Shown piece after piece: positions 17,291-26,311 of a DNA stretch of 64,000 nt. Each line of letters begins with the position of its first letter. Positions within the stretch are counted from its first letter, which is position 1. The stretch covers positions 434,001 to 498,000 of the forward strand of contig OZ244803.1 of assembly GCA_965220045.1 (NCBI GenBank), read 5' to 3'. The translations under genes were made by a program, and so were the position numbers. The notes under the pieces were generated by a model. That model saw only the letters and a program-made list of their open reading frames with translations. It did no database searches and was not told where the DNA came from. Origin of the DNA: VXOZ01 sp965220045 (GTDB lineage Bacteria > Chloroflexota > UBA11872 > VXOZ01).

Positions 17291-18490
17291 CTACTCTCCC
17301 GTTCCCAGTCCTGCCGAACCGGGCTCGGCATCCTCCTCGCTTTCCGATGTAGGATGCGGGCGTTCCAACGTGACCTCCGGGGCAAGCGCGTACCCCCAAC
17401 CGGGGGCTTCCGGCGGACACACGCGGCCGTTTTGCGGGAGGGGCTCGCTGCTGAAGAAAGGCTGTACGGGCGCAAGCTCGCTACCGTCTCCCGCGCGGAA
17501 GATGAACTCAACCAACGGTGCGTTGCCGTGGGCAATGCAGAAGTGATAGCTGGCGGTCGCGCCCACGTGGGGTATGACGTCGATGCCGTGTGTCTCGGCC
17601 ATCTGCGCGGCTCTGTGGGCCTCGGTGATGCCGCCGCACCAGTTGAGGTCCGGCTGCAGGATGTCGGCGCAGCCGCGTTGAATGAGCTCGTGAAAGCCAA
17701 AGCGCGTGTATTCGTGCTCGCCGGTAGTGATGCGCGTCCAGGTAATGCGGCGGCGCAATTCGGCGTAGCCGTCATAGTCGTCGGGCGGCAGGGCCTCCTC
17801 GATCCAGAAAACGTCGTACGGGCGCAGGCGCTCCGCCATCCGCAGCGTGTAGGTAACGTCCCACGCCATGTAGCAATCAAGCATGAGCAGCATGTCCGGA
17901 CCCAGCGCCTCGCGGGCAGCGGCTACGTGCTTTTCATTGAGCTTCATGCCCTCGATGCCGTCCCACGGCCCGTAGGGCATGGCGACTTTGTTTCCTACAA
18001 AGCCCAGCTCTTTGTACACGGCGGACTGGTTGCCGGTGGCATAGACCGGTATGGCGGGCTTGGTAGTGCCGCCGAGCAGCTTGTACACCGGCTGGTGGGC
18101 GGCCTTGCCTTTGATGTCCCACAGGGCGTTGTCCACGCCGCTGATCGCCATGATGGGCAGTCCCTTGCGTCCATAGGGAAGAGAAGCGCGGAACATCTGG
18201 TCCCAGAGGCGTTCGGTATCGCGCGGGTCCTGGCCGACAAGCAGGCGCTTAAGGTGCTGCTCCACGATGAAACACGCCGGATCGCCCCCGCCGCCGAGGC
18301 CGATGCCCTCCAGACCGTCGTCCGTCGTGATACGAACGATGATTGGTCCCAAGGGCCCCTGCCACAGCGCCCGTCGTTCGCCGTATTCCGCATAGCGCGA
18401 CATGGGATTGGCGACGCGAATGTGCGAGAGCCAGCTCGGCGGCTCCGGCGGCAGGTGGGGAATGTAGGCTGCAACGTCAGTTATTCTCAC
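17291..18490 (-). CDS. Enolase superfamily dehydratase, L-rhamnonate dehydratase-like paralog
   Basis: A 399-residue paralog of the next gene. Ligands are Asp205 (MLDCY), Glu231 (WIEEA) and Glu258 (TGEHEYT), with His308 (VIPHVG) as base. RYGFRKL-like RFGFHELIQRGCADILQPDLNWCGG again points to the rhamnonate dehydratase group. The start is GTG at 18490, with AAGGA eight bases upstream. The final 16 residues are acidic and glycine-rich and probably unstructured. Tandem paralogs suggest related but distinct sugar-acid substrates, or a heteromeric enzyme; neither can be decided here. No transporter, aldolase or regulator of a rhamnose cluster is adjacent. Confidence 0.85.
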   Translation of the reverse strand: MRITDVAAYIPHLPPEPPSWLSHIRVANPMSRYAEYGERRALWQGPLGPIIVRITTDDGLEGIGLGGGGDPACFIVEQHLKRLLVGQDPRDTERLWDQMFRASLPYGRKGLPIMAISGVDNALWDIKGKAAHQPVYKLLGGTTKPAIPVYATGNQSAVYKELGFVGNKVAMPYGPWDGIEGMKLNEKHVAAAREALGPDMLLMLDCYMAWDVTYTLRMAERLRPYDVFWIEEALPPDDYDGYAELRRRITWTRITTGEHEYTRFGFHELIQRGCADILQPDLNWCGGITEAHRAAQMAETHGIDVIPHVGATASYHFCIAHGNAPLVEFIFRAGDGSELAPVQPFFSSEPLPQNGRVCPPEAPGWGYALAPEVTLERPHPTSESEEDAEPGSAGLGTGE

Positions 18491-18991
18491 GGGATCGATC
18501 CTTTATTGGCTTGAGGTGACGGCGCTGAACGGCATGGCGAATATGCACCTGTAGCATACTTCCAAATCGCTGGAGTGAACATGAGAACCCCATTGCAAGC
18601 GGAGACCCGAATAAGACTCTGGCCAAGGGCGTCTTGTCCCCTCTCCACGAGGGAGATCTCTGCGTAATCTCTTCCCTCTTTAGGGAGAAGGTCAAAAATG
18701 GGAGTGTAAGGGATTGACATAGTGCAGTCTTTAGTTGTAATGGCCCCTCTGGATTCCGGCTTTCGCCGGAATGACGGAGTTACGCAAAGGTCTCCCACGA
18801 GGGAGAGGGTTAGGGTGAGGGCCGGACTCTGCCAATTGTGACTGCATCCTAATCGCGATCTCTGAACCGTGCCTAGAATTCCTATGGTACCGTCCATGAT
18901 ACCTTTAGAATTGATGCGTGTCAGTGTGCGCTTCGCGGCAACCTGGCCGTCGCCGACAATAAGACAATAGGAACAGTGAGGGAGGAGGCAG
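18491..18991. other. Gap with REP-like elements and a candidate promoter
   Basis: It contains a GGATTCCGGC/GCCGGAATGAC palindrome near 18752-18777, and next to it a GAGGGAGAGGGTTAGGGTGAGG element (18795-18820). This is the reverse of the CCCTCACCCTAACCCTCTCC family found at 28817, 28959, 29269 and 34492. No convincing gene is present; a long minus-strand frame here runs antisense through the ICMT-like gene. Confidence 0.7.
18714..18741 (+). promoter_or_regulatory. Candidate sigma-70 promoter
   Basis: TTGACA at 18714-18719, a 16-base spacer and TGTAAT at 18736-18741 match a housekeeping promoter reading towards the ICMT-like gene. The leader would be about 245 bases and would include a REP-like hairpin. 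The match is by eye only. Confidence 0.4.
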
Positions 18992-19711
18992 ATGCGTCGC
19001 GGCGAAACTGCAATCAAGCGCGGCGGTTTTCTGCTCTACTTGATCGCGCTGGTGGTGACAACGGCGCTGCTGGTGTGGTTCCTGTACCTCGGTGAGCGTC
19101 CCTGGTACGGCAATTGGCCGGCGGTAGTCCTGTCGGTTCTCTTCTTTTCGCTCTTCGTCGTGGGGTTTCTGGTGGCGTTGCCGCGCCCAGACTGGCGGCA
19201 GGCGGCGTTGGGGCCGGCGTTTCTTATCGCGCTCTTCACCGAAATGTTCGGCATCCCCTTTACCGTCTACATACTCACCAGTGTCTTTGGCATTTCTATC
19301 GGGCTGGACGGCAGTGAAGGGCATCTCTGGGCGGTGTTCCTCGACCGGCTGGGTTGGGCCCCGCTGGCCCTTGGCGTACCTCTGCTCAAGTGGGGCGGCA
19401 GCACGGTGGTCGTGCTGGGCCTCGTCTTGATGGGGTGGGGCTGGTGGCACATGTACCGCGCCCGCGGCGCTCTGGCGACCGGCGGCCTCTACGGACGGGT
19501 GCGCCACCCGCAATACGTGGGCTTCGTGCTGGTCATGGCCGGCTTTCTCATCCAATGGCCGACGCTCATCACGCTGCTGATGTTTCCCGTACTGCTCGCG
19601 GCCTACATCCGGCTGGCGGTGAAAGAAGACGGCCACTTGGAATTCGAGTATGGCGACGCGTTCGTTCGCTATCGGGAAAACGTCCCTGGCTGGCTGCCGC
19701 GCCTGCACTGA
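18992..19711 (+). CDS. Isoprenylcysteine methyltransferase-like (ICMT/PEMT family) membrane protein
   Basis: A 239-residue membrane protein with about six hydrophobic segments. The C-terminal half has the family hallmark GGLYGRVRHPQYVGFVLVMAG, a SAM-binding RHPxY motif, followed by EFEYGDAFVRYRENVPGWLP. The latter matches the E-F-G...Y...V-x-x-F/W-P ending of ICMT/NnrU-like methyltransferases. Bacterial members methylate unknown substrates or have lost activity. A strong GGGAGGAGG lies just before the ATG. It is monocistronic, and the candidate promoter is about 250 bp upstream. Confidence 0.85.
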   Translation: MRRGETAIKRGGFLLYLIALVVTTALLVWFLYLGERPWYGNWPAVVLSVLFFSLFVVGFLVALPRPDWRQAALGPAFLIALFTEMFGIPFTVYILTSVFGISIGLDGSEGHLWAVFLDRLGWAPLALGVPLLKWGGSTVVVLGLVLMGWGWWHMYRARGALATGGLYGRVRHPQYVGFVLVMAGFLIQWPTLITLLMFPVLLAAYIRLAVKEDGHLEFEYGDAFVRYRENVPGWLPRLH

Positions 19712-19955
19712 TTGGGACCCGATAGGCGATTGTGGAATGTCTCCGTTCGTGCTGAGGGCTTGCGCGGAATCCTGGGCTTCGCTGAAGGCCCAGTCGAAGC
19801 GTGAACGGAGTGCGCAATTGGATAACATCTTTCACGCGCCGCGAAGGTGAATTGCTTGTCAGACTTTCAGCGGAATTCGTGGGCACGAGATGGGTTAGAA
19901 TGCGAGCAAAGTAGCGGGGACAAATCACTATGCATGATAGTGACATGAGTGACAC

Positions 19956-20501
19956 ATGCGACTCATAGAGCCAGCGCTTGCGTGCATAGTGCTCTCGTTC
20001 TTCCTCTTCTGCGCGGTCGGCTGCGGGGATCCCACCGCGGAGTTGCCGGAAGGCACGGCCACGCGGGTCGCGTCAGGGGAAGAAGCGCCGCTAGAGTTCG
20101 AGGCGGAGCTTTGCGTGGGCGAGGCGCGCATCCGCGTGCTGGTGGCCGATACGCAGTCAGAGCGCGCCGCGGGGCTGAGCGGCTATGCCGGTCTACCGGA
20201 GGATGCGGGCATGCTCTTCATACTTCCCGAGCCGACGCAGCCGGCATTCTGGATGAAGGGCATGCTGTTTGCGATTGACATAATCTGGATTCGTGACGGT
20301 ACCGTGGTGCAGATCCATGCCTCAGTCCCGCCTCCGAACGAGGAAACGCCGCAAGACCAACTTCCGCGGTACCGTCCCGACGAACCCATCACCCACGTGC
20401 TGGAACTCTCTTCCGGTTCGGCGGCCCGCCTCGGCATCGCCGTCGGCAGCCGCGTAGTACCTTGTCCTGAGGCGTCCCCCACACCGAACGGTGGAAACTA
20501 A
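19956..20501 (+). CDS. DUF192 lipoprotein
   Basis: The 181-residue protein has a signal peptide ending in a lipobox-like AVGC (Cys23). The DUF192 domain covers about residues 47-172: VADTQSERAAGLSGYAGLPEDAGMLFI, FWMKGMLFAIDIIWI and HVLELSSGSAARLGI. The function of DUF192 is not established. The proline- and charge-rich ending looks disordered. The protein is predicted to be a lipid-anchored extracytoplasmic protein. The ATG has no strong ribosome binding site, so a nearby alternative start is possible. Confidence 0.87.
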   Translation: MRLIEPALACIVLSFFLFCAVGCGDPTAELPEGTATRVASGEEAPLEFEAELCVGEARIRVLVADTQSERAAGLSGYAGLPEDAGMLFILPEPTQPAFWMKGMLFAIDIIWIRDGTVVQIHASVPPPNEETPQDQLPRYRPDEPITHVLELSSGSAARLGIAVGSRVVPCPEASPTPNGGN

Positions 20502-20581
20502 GGGTATCGAGAAGAAGATGACGCCGTTTTCACTCGTCGTGGATGGTGATTGGCGGTAACGAATATCTCACGGCAGACCGG

Positions 20582-20602
20582 GCGCAGGTTGCAAACCTGC
20601 GC
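20582..20602. repeat. REP-like palindrome GCGCAGGTT-N3-AACCTGCGC
   Basis: A perfect palindrome with 9-bp arms, followed by TACGGG. A second copy is at 60529-60549. In both, the text reads like the GGGGGACAAGCCCCC family, with a stem and then CTAC close by, suggesting the same class of dispersed element. Confidence 0.8.
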
Positions 20603-20754
20603 TACGGGAAGAGGGGGCGGCTGTTTTGAACCGTAGGTCCCGCGGCGGGGACTTTGGGGCGCAGACTTGTATGCAAACTCTCGCGTCACTTGAGGAACAG
20701 CTCTTGTGAGTGAAATCGCTGAGTACTCTCGCATTGCCACGGCGCACAGTGTGC

Positions 20755-21318
20755 CTATTCCGAGGCGAGGGCGTCTTTCGAGTGTACGTCCTTGATCCCA
20801 GCCTGGTGGTTGGCGAGGCGGCCGAGGGTGAAGAGCAGGTCGGAAAGGCGGTTGAGGTAGATCAGAATGGCTTTGGAGAGGTCTTCCTCCTGGGCCAGCG
20901 CCACGGCGATGCGTTCGGTGCGGCGGCAGACGGCGCGGGCAAGGTGGAGCGCGGCGGCGGCAGGCGTGCCGCCGGGGAGCACGAAGTCTGTGAGGGGCGG
21001 GAGCTGTGCGGTGGCAGCGTCGATGGCCGCTTCCAGTGCCGCTGCGTGCGCATCCGTGATGCGGGGAATCGTGTAGGCGCGGGGCTCCTGCGGCGTCGCG
21101 ACGTCGGCGCCCATGATGAAGAGTTCGCCTTGGATGCGTTGGAGGAGACTGACGAGCACAGTCTGCGAAGGCGGCAGATGTGTCACTGCCATGCCAAGCG
21201 CGGCGCTAAGCTCGTCGATGGAACCCATGAGTTCCACGCGCAGCGCCTGTTTGCCGACGCGCTCGCCGCCAAAGAGGGAGGTGGTGCCGTCGTCTCCGCC
21301 GCCGGTGTAGATGGGCAT
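20755..21318 (-). CDS. Cob(I)yrinic acid a,c-diamide adenosyltransferase, PduO type
   Basis: The enzyme transfers the adenosyl group of ATP to cob(I)alamin to make adenosylcobalamin. The 187-residue protein has the N-terminal ATP loop YTGGGDDGTTSLFGG (residues 4-18), the helical bundle with AVCRRTERIAVAL (catalytic Arg region) and the LNRLSDLLFTLGR ending typical of PduO/MMAB. Length is normal. No cobalamin riboswitch was recognised upstream, and no B12-dependent enzyme is adjacent. The gene may supply cofactor for a mutase or reductase encoded elsewhere. The ribosome binding site is weak. Confidence 0.93.
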   Translation of the reverse strand: MPIYTGGGDDGTTSLFGGERVGKQALRVELMGSIDELSAALGMAVTHLPPSQTVLVSLLQRIQGELFIMGADVATPQEPRAYTIPRITDAHAAALEAAIDAATAQLPPLTDFVLPGGTPAAAALHLARAVCRRTERIAVALAQEEDLSKAILIYLNRLSDLLFTLGRLANHQAGIKDVHSKDALASE

Positions 21319-21591
21319 GACAGGAATGACTCTCCGTTTCTACGGGCATGCTCTGTGCTTGAAGAACGCTTTGTTTTCGAAGAGGGCTATGCTTTGGCAA
21401 GAACGCGGTCGTGATTATATACCCATGTCGGTCCGGTCTCACCGATCTCACTGAGGGCTGCGCGAAGCCCTTGTCGAAGTGCGGATGGTGGACGCCTGGG
21501 CACGTCGAAGTTCGTTTCTGGCAACGCCTCACGTCACCAGGCCTGCATTGTACGATCATGCATTGCGAGAGCGATCCTAGTGATTGGTTGC

Positions 21592-21803
21592 CCTTCGACA
21601 GGCTCAGGGGGAACGGGTGACGAGTGTGTGAGGAGCCCTTCGACATGCTCAGGGCGAACGGTTGACGAGTGTGTGAGGAGCCCTTCGACAGGCTCAGGGT
21701 GAACGGTTGACGAAAGTGTGAGGAGCCCTTCGACAGGCTCAGGACGAACGGGTGACAAGTGTGTGAAGAGCCCTTCGACGGGCTCAGGGCGAACGGGTGA
21801 ATG
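21592..21803. repeat. 45-bp tandem repeat array, five copies
   Basis: CCTTCGAC(A/G)GGCTCAGG cores start at 21592, 21637, 21682, 21727 and 21772, exactly 45 bp apart. They are joined by GGTGACGAGTGTGTGAGGAG-like linkers. The core equals that of the 59-bp array at 2321, but the linker is unrelated. The surrounding gap (21319-21984) shows no gene. Confidence 0.95.
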
Positions 21804-21984
21804 TGACATGCGATGAACCGGGCTCACGGTGCTTGCGAATATGGCCTTTCTTGACGCAAGGATTGTGTACGGCTCTCTTTGGTTAGCGCCACGGGCTTGG
21901 CTCTGGCTTGGCTCTTTCAAACCGCGAGTGCAAATGCCGCCTGTGGTCGGAAGTGCCGCTCAATCGTCGAGCGCCAACCGGGGG

Positions 21985-22920
21985 TTAGTCAGCGGCTGCC
22001 GTCCGCAGCATGTCGCGCATGGCTTGCACGAGGGCCAGTCCTTCGTCCCACGGTCGCTGGAAGCAGTTGCGGCCGAAGATGAAGCCCGCCGCGCCGGCCT
22101 GGACTCCCAGACGCGCTTTTTCCAGGGCTTCCTCGTCGCTGGCGCGCGAACTGCCGGAAATCAAGACCAGCGTCTTGCCCGCCGACTGCACTGCCTTGGC
22201 CAGCGCCTCATCGGGCGTGACCTGCATGGTGTTGTAGGGGGCCGGTGAGAGCTTGTCTTTCTCGGGATCGATCTTCGGCACGTTGATCTTTACGACGTCC
22301 GCGCCAAGCTCGCAGGCGACGCGCGCGGCGTAGTCGATAGCGTAGAAGCTGTCGCGGCCGCCCTTGGCCTCCATGTGTTGGCCGCGGGGATACGCCCACA
22401 TGATCGTCGGCATGCCGAAGCGCTCAGCATCCTGGCGCACTTGGCGCCAGTGGGCGAAGTCTTCATCCTGGCGCGACGAGCCCATGTACAGCGTGTAGCC
22501 AACGGCATCGGCCCCCACGCGCACGGCATCCTCCACCGAGGCGTTGAGCGGATTGATGGGATCGTCGTCCGGCGGAATATTCGTCTTGCCGTTGAGCTTT
22601 ACCACCAGCGGCACGCGACCGGCATAGGGACGCATATATTTCAACGCATTGCCGTACTGCAGGGCCACACCCGAAAAGCCGCCTTCAACGGCCAGCCGCC
22701 AGATGTAATCGGAATCGAGCGCATCAGGATTGTCAAAGAAGTCCACCGGCCCGTGCTCCATGCCGTGATCCACGGGTAGAAGCATCATAGTGCCGTTGCC
22801 GGGTCCGTAGCCGTAGAGCAAGCGCTGCAGGCGTACGTATTTGCCCGGACTGAGCTCGAGATCGTCCAACGTGACCCGTCTCGCTGCCGTCGTAACCGCA
22901 TTGGCAACAGAATCGACCAT
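21985..22920 (-). CDS. Class I fructose-bisphosphate aldolase, DhnA/FbaB type
   Basis: A 311-residue DeoC/FbaB-fold aldolase. It has LLPVDHGMEHGP (residues 48-58), the Schiff-base lysine at Lys211 in VVKINVP, ISGSSRASDEEAL and the phosphate-binding GFIFGRNCFQRP near the C-terminus. The likely reaction is cleavage of fructose 1,6-bisphosphate. LsrF-like or other aldolases of the same family are alternatives. The ATG at 22920 follows AAGGAGG at an ideal distance; an upstream frame extension lacks this. It is not in an operon with the other carbon genes 30 kb away. Confidence 0.9.
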   Translation of the reverse strand: MVDSVANAVTTAARRVTLDDLELSPGKYVRLQRLLYGYGPGNGTMMLLPVDHGMEHGPVDFFDNPDALDSDYIWRLAVEGGFSGVALQYGNALKYMRPYAGRVPLVVKLNGKTNIPPDDDPINPLNASVEDAVRVGADAVGYTLYMGSSRQDEDFAHWRQVRQDAERFGMPTIMWAYPRGQHMEAKGGRDSFYAIDYAARVACELGADVVKINVPKIDPEKDKLSPAPYNTMQVTPDEALAKAVQSAGKTLVLISGSSRASDEEALEKARLGVQAGAAGFIFGRNCFQRPWDEGLALVQAMRDMLRTAAAD

Positions 22921-23186
22921 TGTCGACCTCCTTATCTCACAACGTGCAGGCAATCATGAACCCATGCAGCAGAGCTTACACTTCTCGATTCACCGCACCG
23001 CTGCCCTACTTTCCCTCTACTTTAGCAGCTACACCTCGCTGCGTGAACAAGGGAATCAGCACGTTTGTACCGATAGGCCGGATCCTCGGTAGCACAGGTT
23101 CGCACAGGACGTGCACAAGCCGCGCCGGCTTCCCGCGCAGCCAGGCAGTAACGAACGGATAGCAGCCGGAGTGTCTCTCCCTTCGC

Positions 23187-23217
23187 TTGACATCCCTACC
23201 GCAGACGCCGACATTAT
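23187..23217 (+). promoter_or_regulatory. Candidate promoter upstream of the PaREP1/HEPN gene
   Basis: A consensus TTGACA at 23187-23192 is followed after 19 bases by CATTAT (23212-23217), giving a short leader before the next start at 23240. The spacer is longer than the optimum. The rest of the gap 22921-23239 holds no recognised feature. Confidence 0.4.
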
Positions 23218-23239
23218 ATGAGGGAATGGATCAGTAGAG

Positions 23240-23629
23240 ATGAGGCGCGAGATGCAAGTCAACGGAAGAGATCGACAGGCAGAGAAGTACCTGCAAACCA
23301 GCCGCGTCTTTCTCAGGCAAGCGCAGAAGGAACTCGAAGCAGGTGATTTGCGGCAGGCTTCCGAGAAGGCATGGGGCGCGGCAGCGCAGGCCGTGAAGGC
23401 AATTGCCGAACAAAGAGGATGGGAGCACTATACCCACGCGCACCTGTTTCAGCATGTGGATCAGTTTTCCTTGGAACTTGACAGTACTGAGCTCGGTAGG
23501 CTGTTCAGGAGTGCAAATTCATTGCACGTCAACTTCTACGAAGGTGACCAGACGGAAGCAGCCGTGCGGGGCGGCATTGAGGACGTACGGCTGTTCATTA
23601 GCAGACTAGACGCCATCTTCGCGCGTTAG
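23240..23629 (+). CDS. PaREP1/HEPN-like domain protein
   Basis: A 129-residue all-helical protein. AEKYLQTSRVFLRQAQKELEAGDLRQASEKAWGAAAQAVKAIAEQRGW is typical of PaREP1-type HEPN proteins, and SLHVNFYEGDQTEAAVRGGIEDVRLFISRL forms the last helices. Many HEPN proteins pair with a nucleotidyltransferase as a toxin-antitoxin module, but none is adjacent here. No RxxxxH HEPN ribonuclease motif is obvious, so nuclease activity is doubtful. The first ATG is used; it has a weak ribosome binding site. Confidence 0.7.
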   Translation: MRREMQVNGRDRQAEKYLQTSRVFLRQAQKELEAGDLRQASEKAWGAAAQAVKAIAEQRGWEHYTHAHLFQHVDQFSLELDSTELGRLFRSANSLHVNFYEGDQTEAAVRGGIEDVRLFISRLDAIFAR

Positions 23630-23725
23630 ATACGGGCGTCTGCACGCTCAGTCCACACTGTGAGCAAGAACCAGCTTACGCGCTAACCCGTCTGTTCCGC
23701 TGTGTCGAGCGCGGCGGAAACGCTA

Positions 23726-24574
23726 TCATGCCGCGCGCTGCCCAGCCACCGCTTCCAGGCGTTGGAGAGACTCAACCGGTACGCGGATTGCTCCCAGTTC
23801 GGCTTGCGCAAGGATGCCGCCGCCGTGGAAGTCGCTGCCGCCGGTGGGAATGAGGTCAAAGCGTTGGGCCATGTGCAAGATGGCCGCTCGCTGCTCCGTG
23901 GAGTAATCGGTGTAATAGGTCTCGATGGCGTAGAGGCCTGCCTCTTTGAGTTCCGGCAGCAGCACGTCCAGGTCCACCTGGTCCGCGCCTTCCACGTTAT
24001 AGGGGTGCGCGAGCCCGGCAGCGGCCCCCGCGCGATGCAACAAGGCAACGGCTTCAGTAGGGGCGAGTTTCGGCTGCTCCACGTAGGCCGGCATGCCATG
24101 GCCGAGAAACTTGGCAAAGGCTTCGTTCGAATCGCAGACGTAGCCCTGGGCGATCATGGCTTTGGCGATGTGCGGGCGTCCCACCGCGCCGCCGTCCGCG
24201 TCCCGTAGGATGTCCTCCCAAGATAGCGGCATTTCCAGCGCGGCCAGCTTCTCAACCATCCGTTCTGCCCGGTAGAGGCGCCCATCGCGTTGCCGCGCCA
24301 CGACTGCCTGCAACTCCGGGTGCTCGGTGTCTACAAAATAGCCGAGAACGTGCACCGATTGCCCGTGCCACATGGTGTTGAACTCGATGCCGGCAATGAC
24401 GCGCACGCCAAGCGCTCTCCCGGCTTCCTGGGCCGCAGCGACGCCAGCGGTACTGTCGTGGTCGGTGATAGCAATGCAATCGAGCCCGGCCTCATGCGCC
24501 ATGCGCACAAGAGCGGCAGGCGCGAATGCCCCGTCGGAGGCGGTGGTGTGCAGGTGGAGATCGATACCCGGCAT
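23726..24574 (-). CDS. PHP domain metal-dependent phosphoesterase
   Basis: The 282-residue protein starts MPGIDLHLHTTASDG, with metal ligands HLH at about residues 7-9. Further ligands are in AITDHDS (35-41), GIEFN, GLAHPYN and the C-terminal GGSDFHG. This is the TrpH/YciV-like PHP family, whose members act as 5'-3' oligonucleotidase/exonuclease or 3',5'-nucleotide bisphosphate phosphatase. The substrate is not fixed by sequence. The ATG at 24574 is preferred over an upstream start because conserved sequence begins there and AGGACG precedes it. The gene is divergent from the adjacent methyltransferase gene. Confidence 0.9.
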   Translation of the reverse strand: MPGIDLHLHTTASDGAFAPAALVRMAHEAGLDCIAITDHDSTAGVAAAQEAGRALGVRVIAGIEFNTMWHGQSVHVLGYFVDTEHPELQAVVARQRDGRLYRAERMVEKLAALEMPLSWEDILRDADGGAVGRPHIAKAMIAQGYVCDSNEAFAKFLGHGMPAYVEQPKLAPTEAVALLHRAGAAAGLAHPYNVEGADQVDLDVLLPELKEAGLYAIETYYTDYSTEQRAAILHMAQRFDLIPTGGSDFHGGGILAQAELGAIRVPVESLQRLEAVAGQRAA

Positions 24575-24682
24575 GTGAAACGTCCTGGCGCGTTGAAGTT
24601 CTGTGATGTGGTTGCAGCTAGGGATGTACGCTATTGAACCCATGATACACTACGGTTCACACGGCGCAGGTGTGTATTGCGC

Positions 24683-25330
24683 ATGGGGGGAATCCACGAG
24701 GTGTCGACGTTCTGGGAGACTCGCTACGCAGCGGAAGGGGCCATTTGGGGCCACGAGCCCAGCCAGACGGTCGAGCGCGCACACGCGCTTTACCAACAAC
24801 ACCGTGTCCAGAGCCTTCTCTTCCCCGGGAGCGGCTACGGGCGCAATACCCGGTTCTTTGCGGAGCATGGCTACGACGTAACGGGCATTGAAGTCTCCGA
24901 AACCGCCCTTGCGCTTGCGCAGGCGCGGGACTCTGGCAGCCGCTATGTACACGCCTCAGTCCTGGACGATGTTCTGAACGACGAGACTTTCGACGGCATC
25001 TACTGCTTCAACGTGCTCCATCTCTTTCTCGCCGCGGACCGACGCGACCTGATTAGCCGCTGTCGACGCTGGTTGCGCCCCGGCGGCTTGGCATTCTTCG
25101 TGGTCTTCTCGGAAGAAGAGGAGACCTACGGCAAGGGCGCAGCGGTGGAGCAGAACACCTTCGAAACGCGTCCGGGGCGGCCCGCGCATTACTTTACCAA
25201 TGCCGACTTGCGCGCCCACTTCAGCGACTTCTCAATCCTGGAAACCAGTCTCGTGGAGGATCCGGAAGACCACAGCCCAGAAGGGCCGCACGTACACCGG
25301 TTGCGTTACATCTGCGGGCTAAGGACGTAG
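24683..25330 (+). CDS. Class I SAM-dependent methyltransferase
   Basis: A 215-residue protein. FWETRYAAEGAIWG is followed by the SAM-binding motif I LLFPGSGYGRNTRFFAEHGY (residues 45-64) and the acidic end of beta2, VTGIEVS. IYCFNVLHLF and WLRPGGLAFFVVFS are motif IV and post-IV strands. It resembles TehB-like small methyltransferases, where GWGRN-type loops are common, but the substrate cannot be assigned. The ATG at 24683 lies two codons after a possible TTG. Divergent transcription from the PHP gene leaves about 108 bp for both promoters. Confidence 0.85.
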   Translation: MGGIHEVSTFWETRYAAEGAIWGHEPSQTVERAHALYQQHRVQSLLFPGSGYGRNTRFFAEHGYDVTGIEVSETALALAQARDSGSRYVHASVLDDVLNDETFDGIYCFNVLHLFLAADRRDLISRCRRWLRPGGLAFFVVFSEEEETYGKGAAVEQNTFETRPGRPAHYFTNADLRAHFSDFSILETSLVEDPEDHSPEGPHVHRLRYICGLRT

Positions 25331-25423
25331 CGGGAGACTGCGCGGAGGTAAGGCGAGCGCAAAGCCTTGGCCACTGCCATACTGCCCACGATGGGGGATC
25401 GCTCTCTCGCGGCTTGCCTACTG

Positions 25424-26311
25424 TCAATCGCAAAGGCTGACGTCGCGCTCCAATTCAGCTTCGAGCTGCTCCGTAAGCGCGAGGCATGCCTGCTCAGCCT
25501 GCTCCGCAAGGTCATCACCCTTCTGCTGCAGTTCTGGTTCTAGCGGGCCGGATTCCAAGGAGTTGACTATGTCCTGAAAGTTGGCATAGTCTGCTGGGCC
25601 CTTAATCTCCGTGTCAGTGTTCTTCACAGATTCCACGTACTCCTGAAAGAATCCCAGTGTTCCCCGGTACGCTTCGATGAAGGCGCTGTGGAGATCGGAT
25701 AGGTGTTCCGGGGGATTCAAGCTTGCCATTTCGTCGAGATATCCATTAAAAACCTTCAGGATGACGTCATAGACTGCTGTGGTTGCCTGCAGGAGCGTAT
25801 TCGCAAACTCGCTCGCGAACTTTACATCATCCTCCGACCAGGAATCGCTGGATTCAAGCGCGGAAATCCGCTCGAACATGTCTTCAGAAAAGAGGTTGCC
25901 GGAAAAGAGGGCCTCGAACGCAGCTTCAATCTCAGCGTCACCCTCTTCTTCAAAGCCGGAAGTGGCTGCTTCCAGGGCTTCCACATACTCCTGCGTCGTG
26001 AGTGCCGGGCCCTCCTGCACTTGAGCAACCGGGGTGGGCGTATCCGCGGCGGCGGGCGTGGGCGTAGCCACCGTAGTAGGAGTGGGTGTATCTACTGCAA
26101 CGGGAGTGGGTGTAATCACCGTAGCAGGAGTGACCGCGACCGTGGGCGCCTCAGCCGGCGTGGCTGCGGAACTTGAATCGTCGGAGCATCCGGTGAGCAG
26201 CAGCCCTAGGAGCATCACTCCCAGTGCAACTATCGCTTTGAGTACTGACGCTTGTTTCACTCTGTGCCATTTCGTAGCGGCTGGTTTGGGATGGATTCGC
26301 TTGAGAGACAA
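25424..26311 (-). CDS. Lipoprotein with Thr-Pro linker and helical C-terminal domain
   Basis: A 295-residue protein of unknown function. It has a charged N-terminus, a hydrophobic segment (about 22-40) and a lipobox LLTGC with Cys42. Residues 50-95 form a Thr/Pro/Val linker with repeated TPTPV units. Residues 98-295 are acidic and helical. The start appears to be TTG with AGAGGAA upstream. The low-complexity linker suggests a surface-tethered domain extending from the membrane. The domain matches no family recognised by eye. Confidence 0.7.
   Translation of the reverse strand: MSLKRIHPKPAATKWHRVKQASVLKAIVALGVMLLGLLLTGCSDDSSSAATPAEAPTVAVTPATVITPTPVAVDTPTPTTVATPTPAAADTPTPVAQVQEGPALTTQEYVEALEAATSGFEEEGDAEIEAAFEALFSGNLFSEDMFERISALESSDSWSEDDVKFASEFANTLLQATTAVYDVILKVFNGYLDEMASLNPPEHLSDLHSAFIEAYRGTLGFFQEYVESVKNTDTEIKGPADYANFQDIVNSLESGPLEPELQQKGDDLAEQAEQACLALTEQLEAELERDVSLCD

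Noticed and set aside
17188..17880. Long minus-strand frame within the enolase-superfamily genes
   Set aside because: It is the same strand but another frame of the paralog and the gap after it; its composition is arginine-rich and low in hydrophobics, as in frame-shifted GC-rich coding DNA.
18905..19828. 307-codon minus-strand frame
   Set aside because: It is antisense to the ICMT-like gene, which has clear family motifs and a strong ribosome binding site.
20755..21318. Cobalamin riboswitch upstream of the adenosyltransferase
   Set aside because: The upstream gap shows no B12-box or recognisable riboswitch core, only a repeat array further away.
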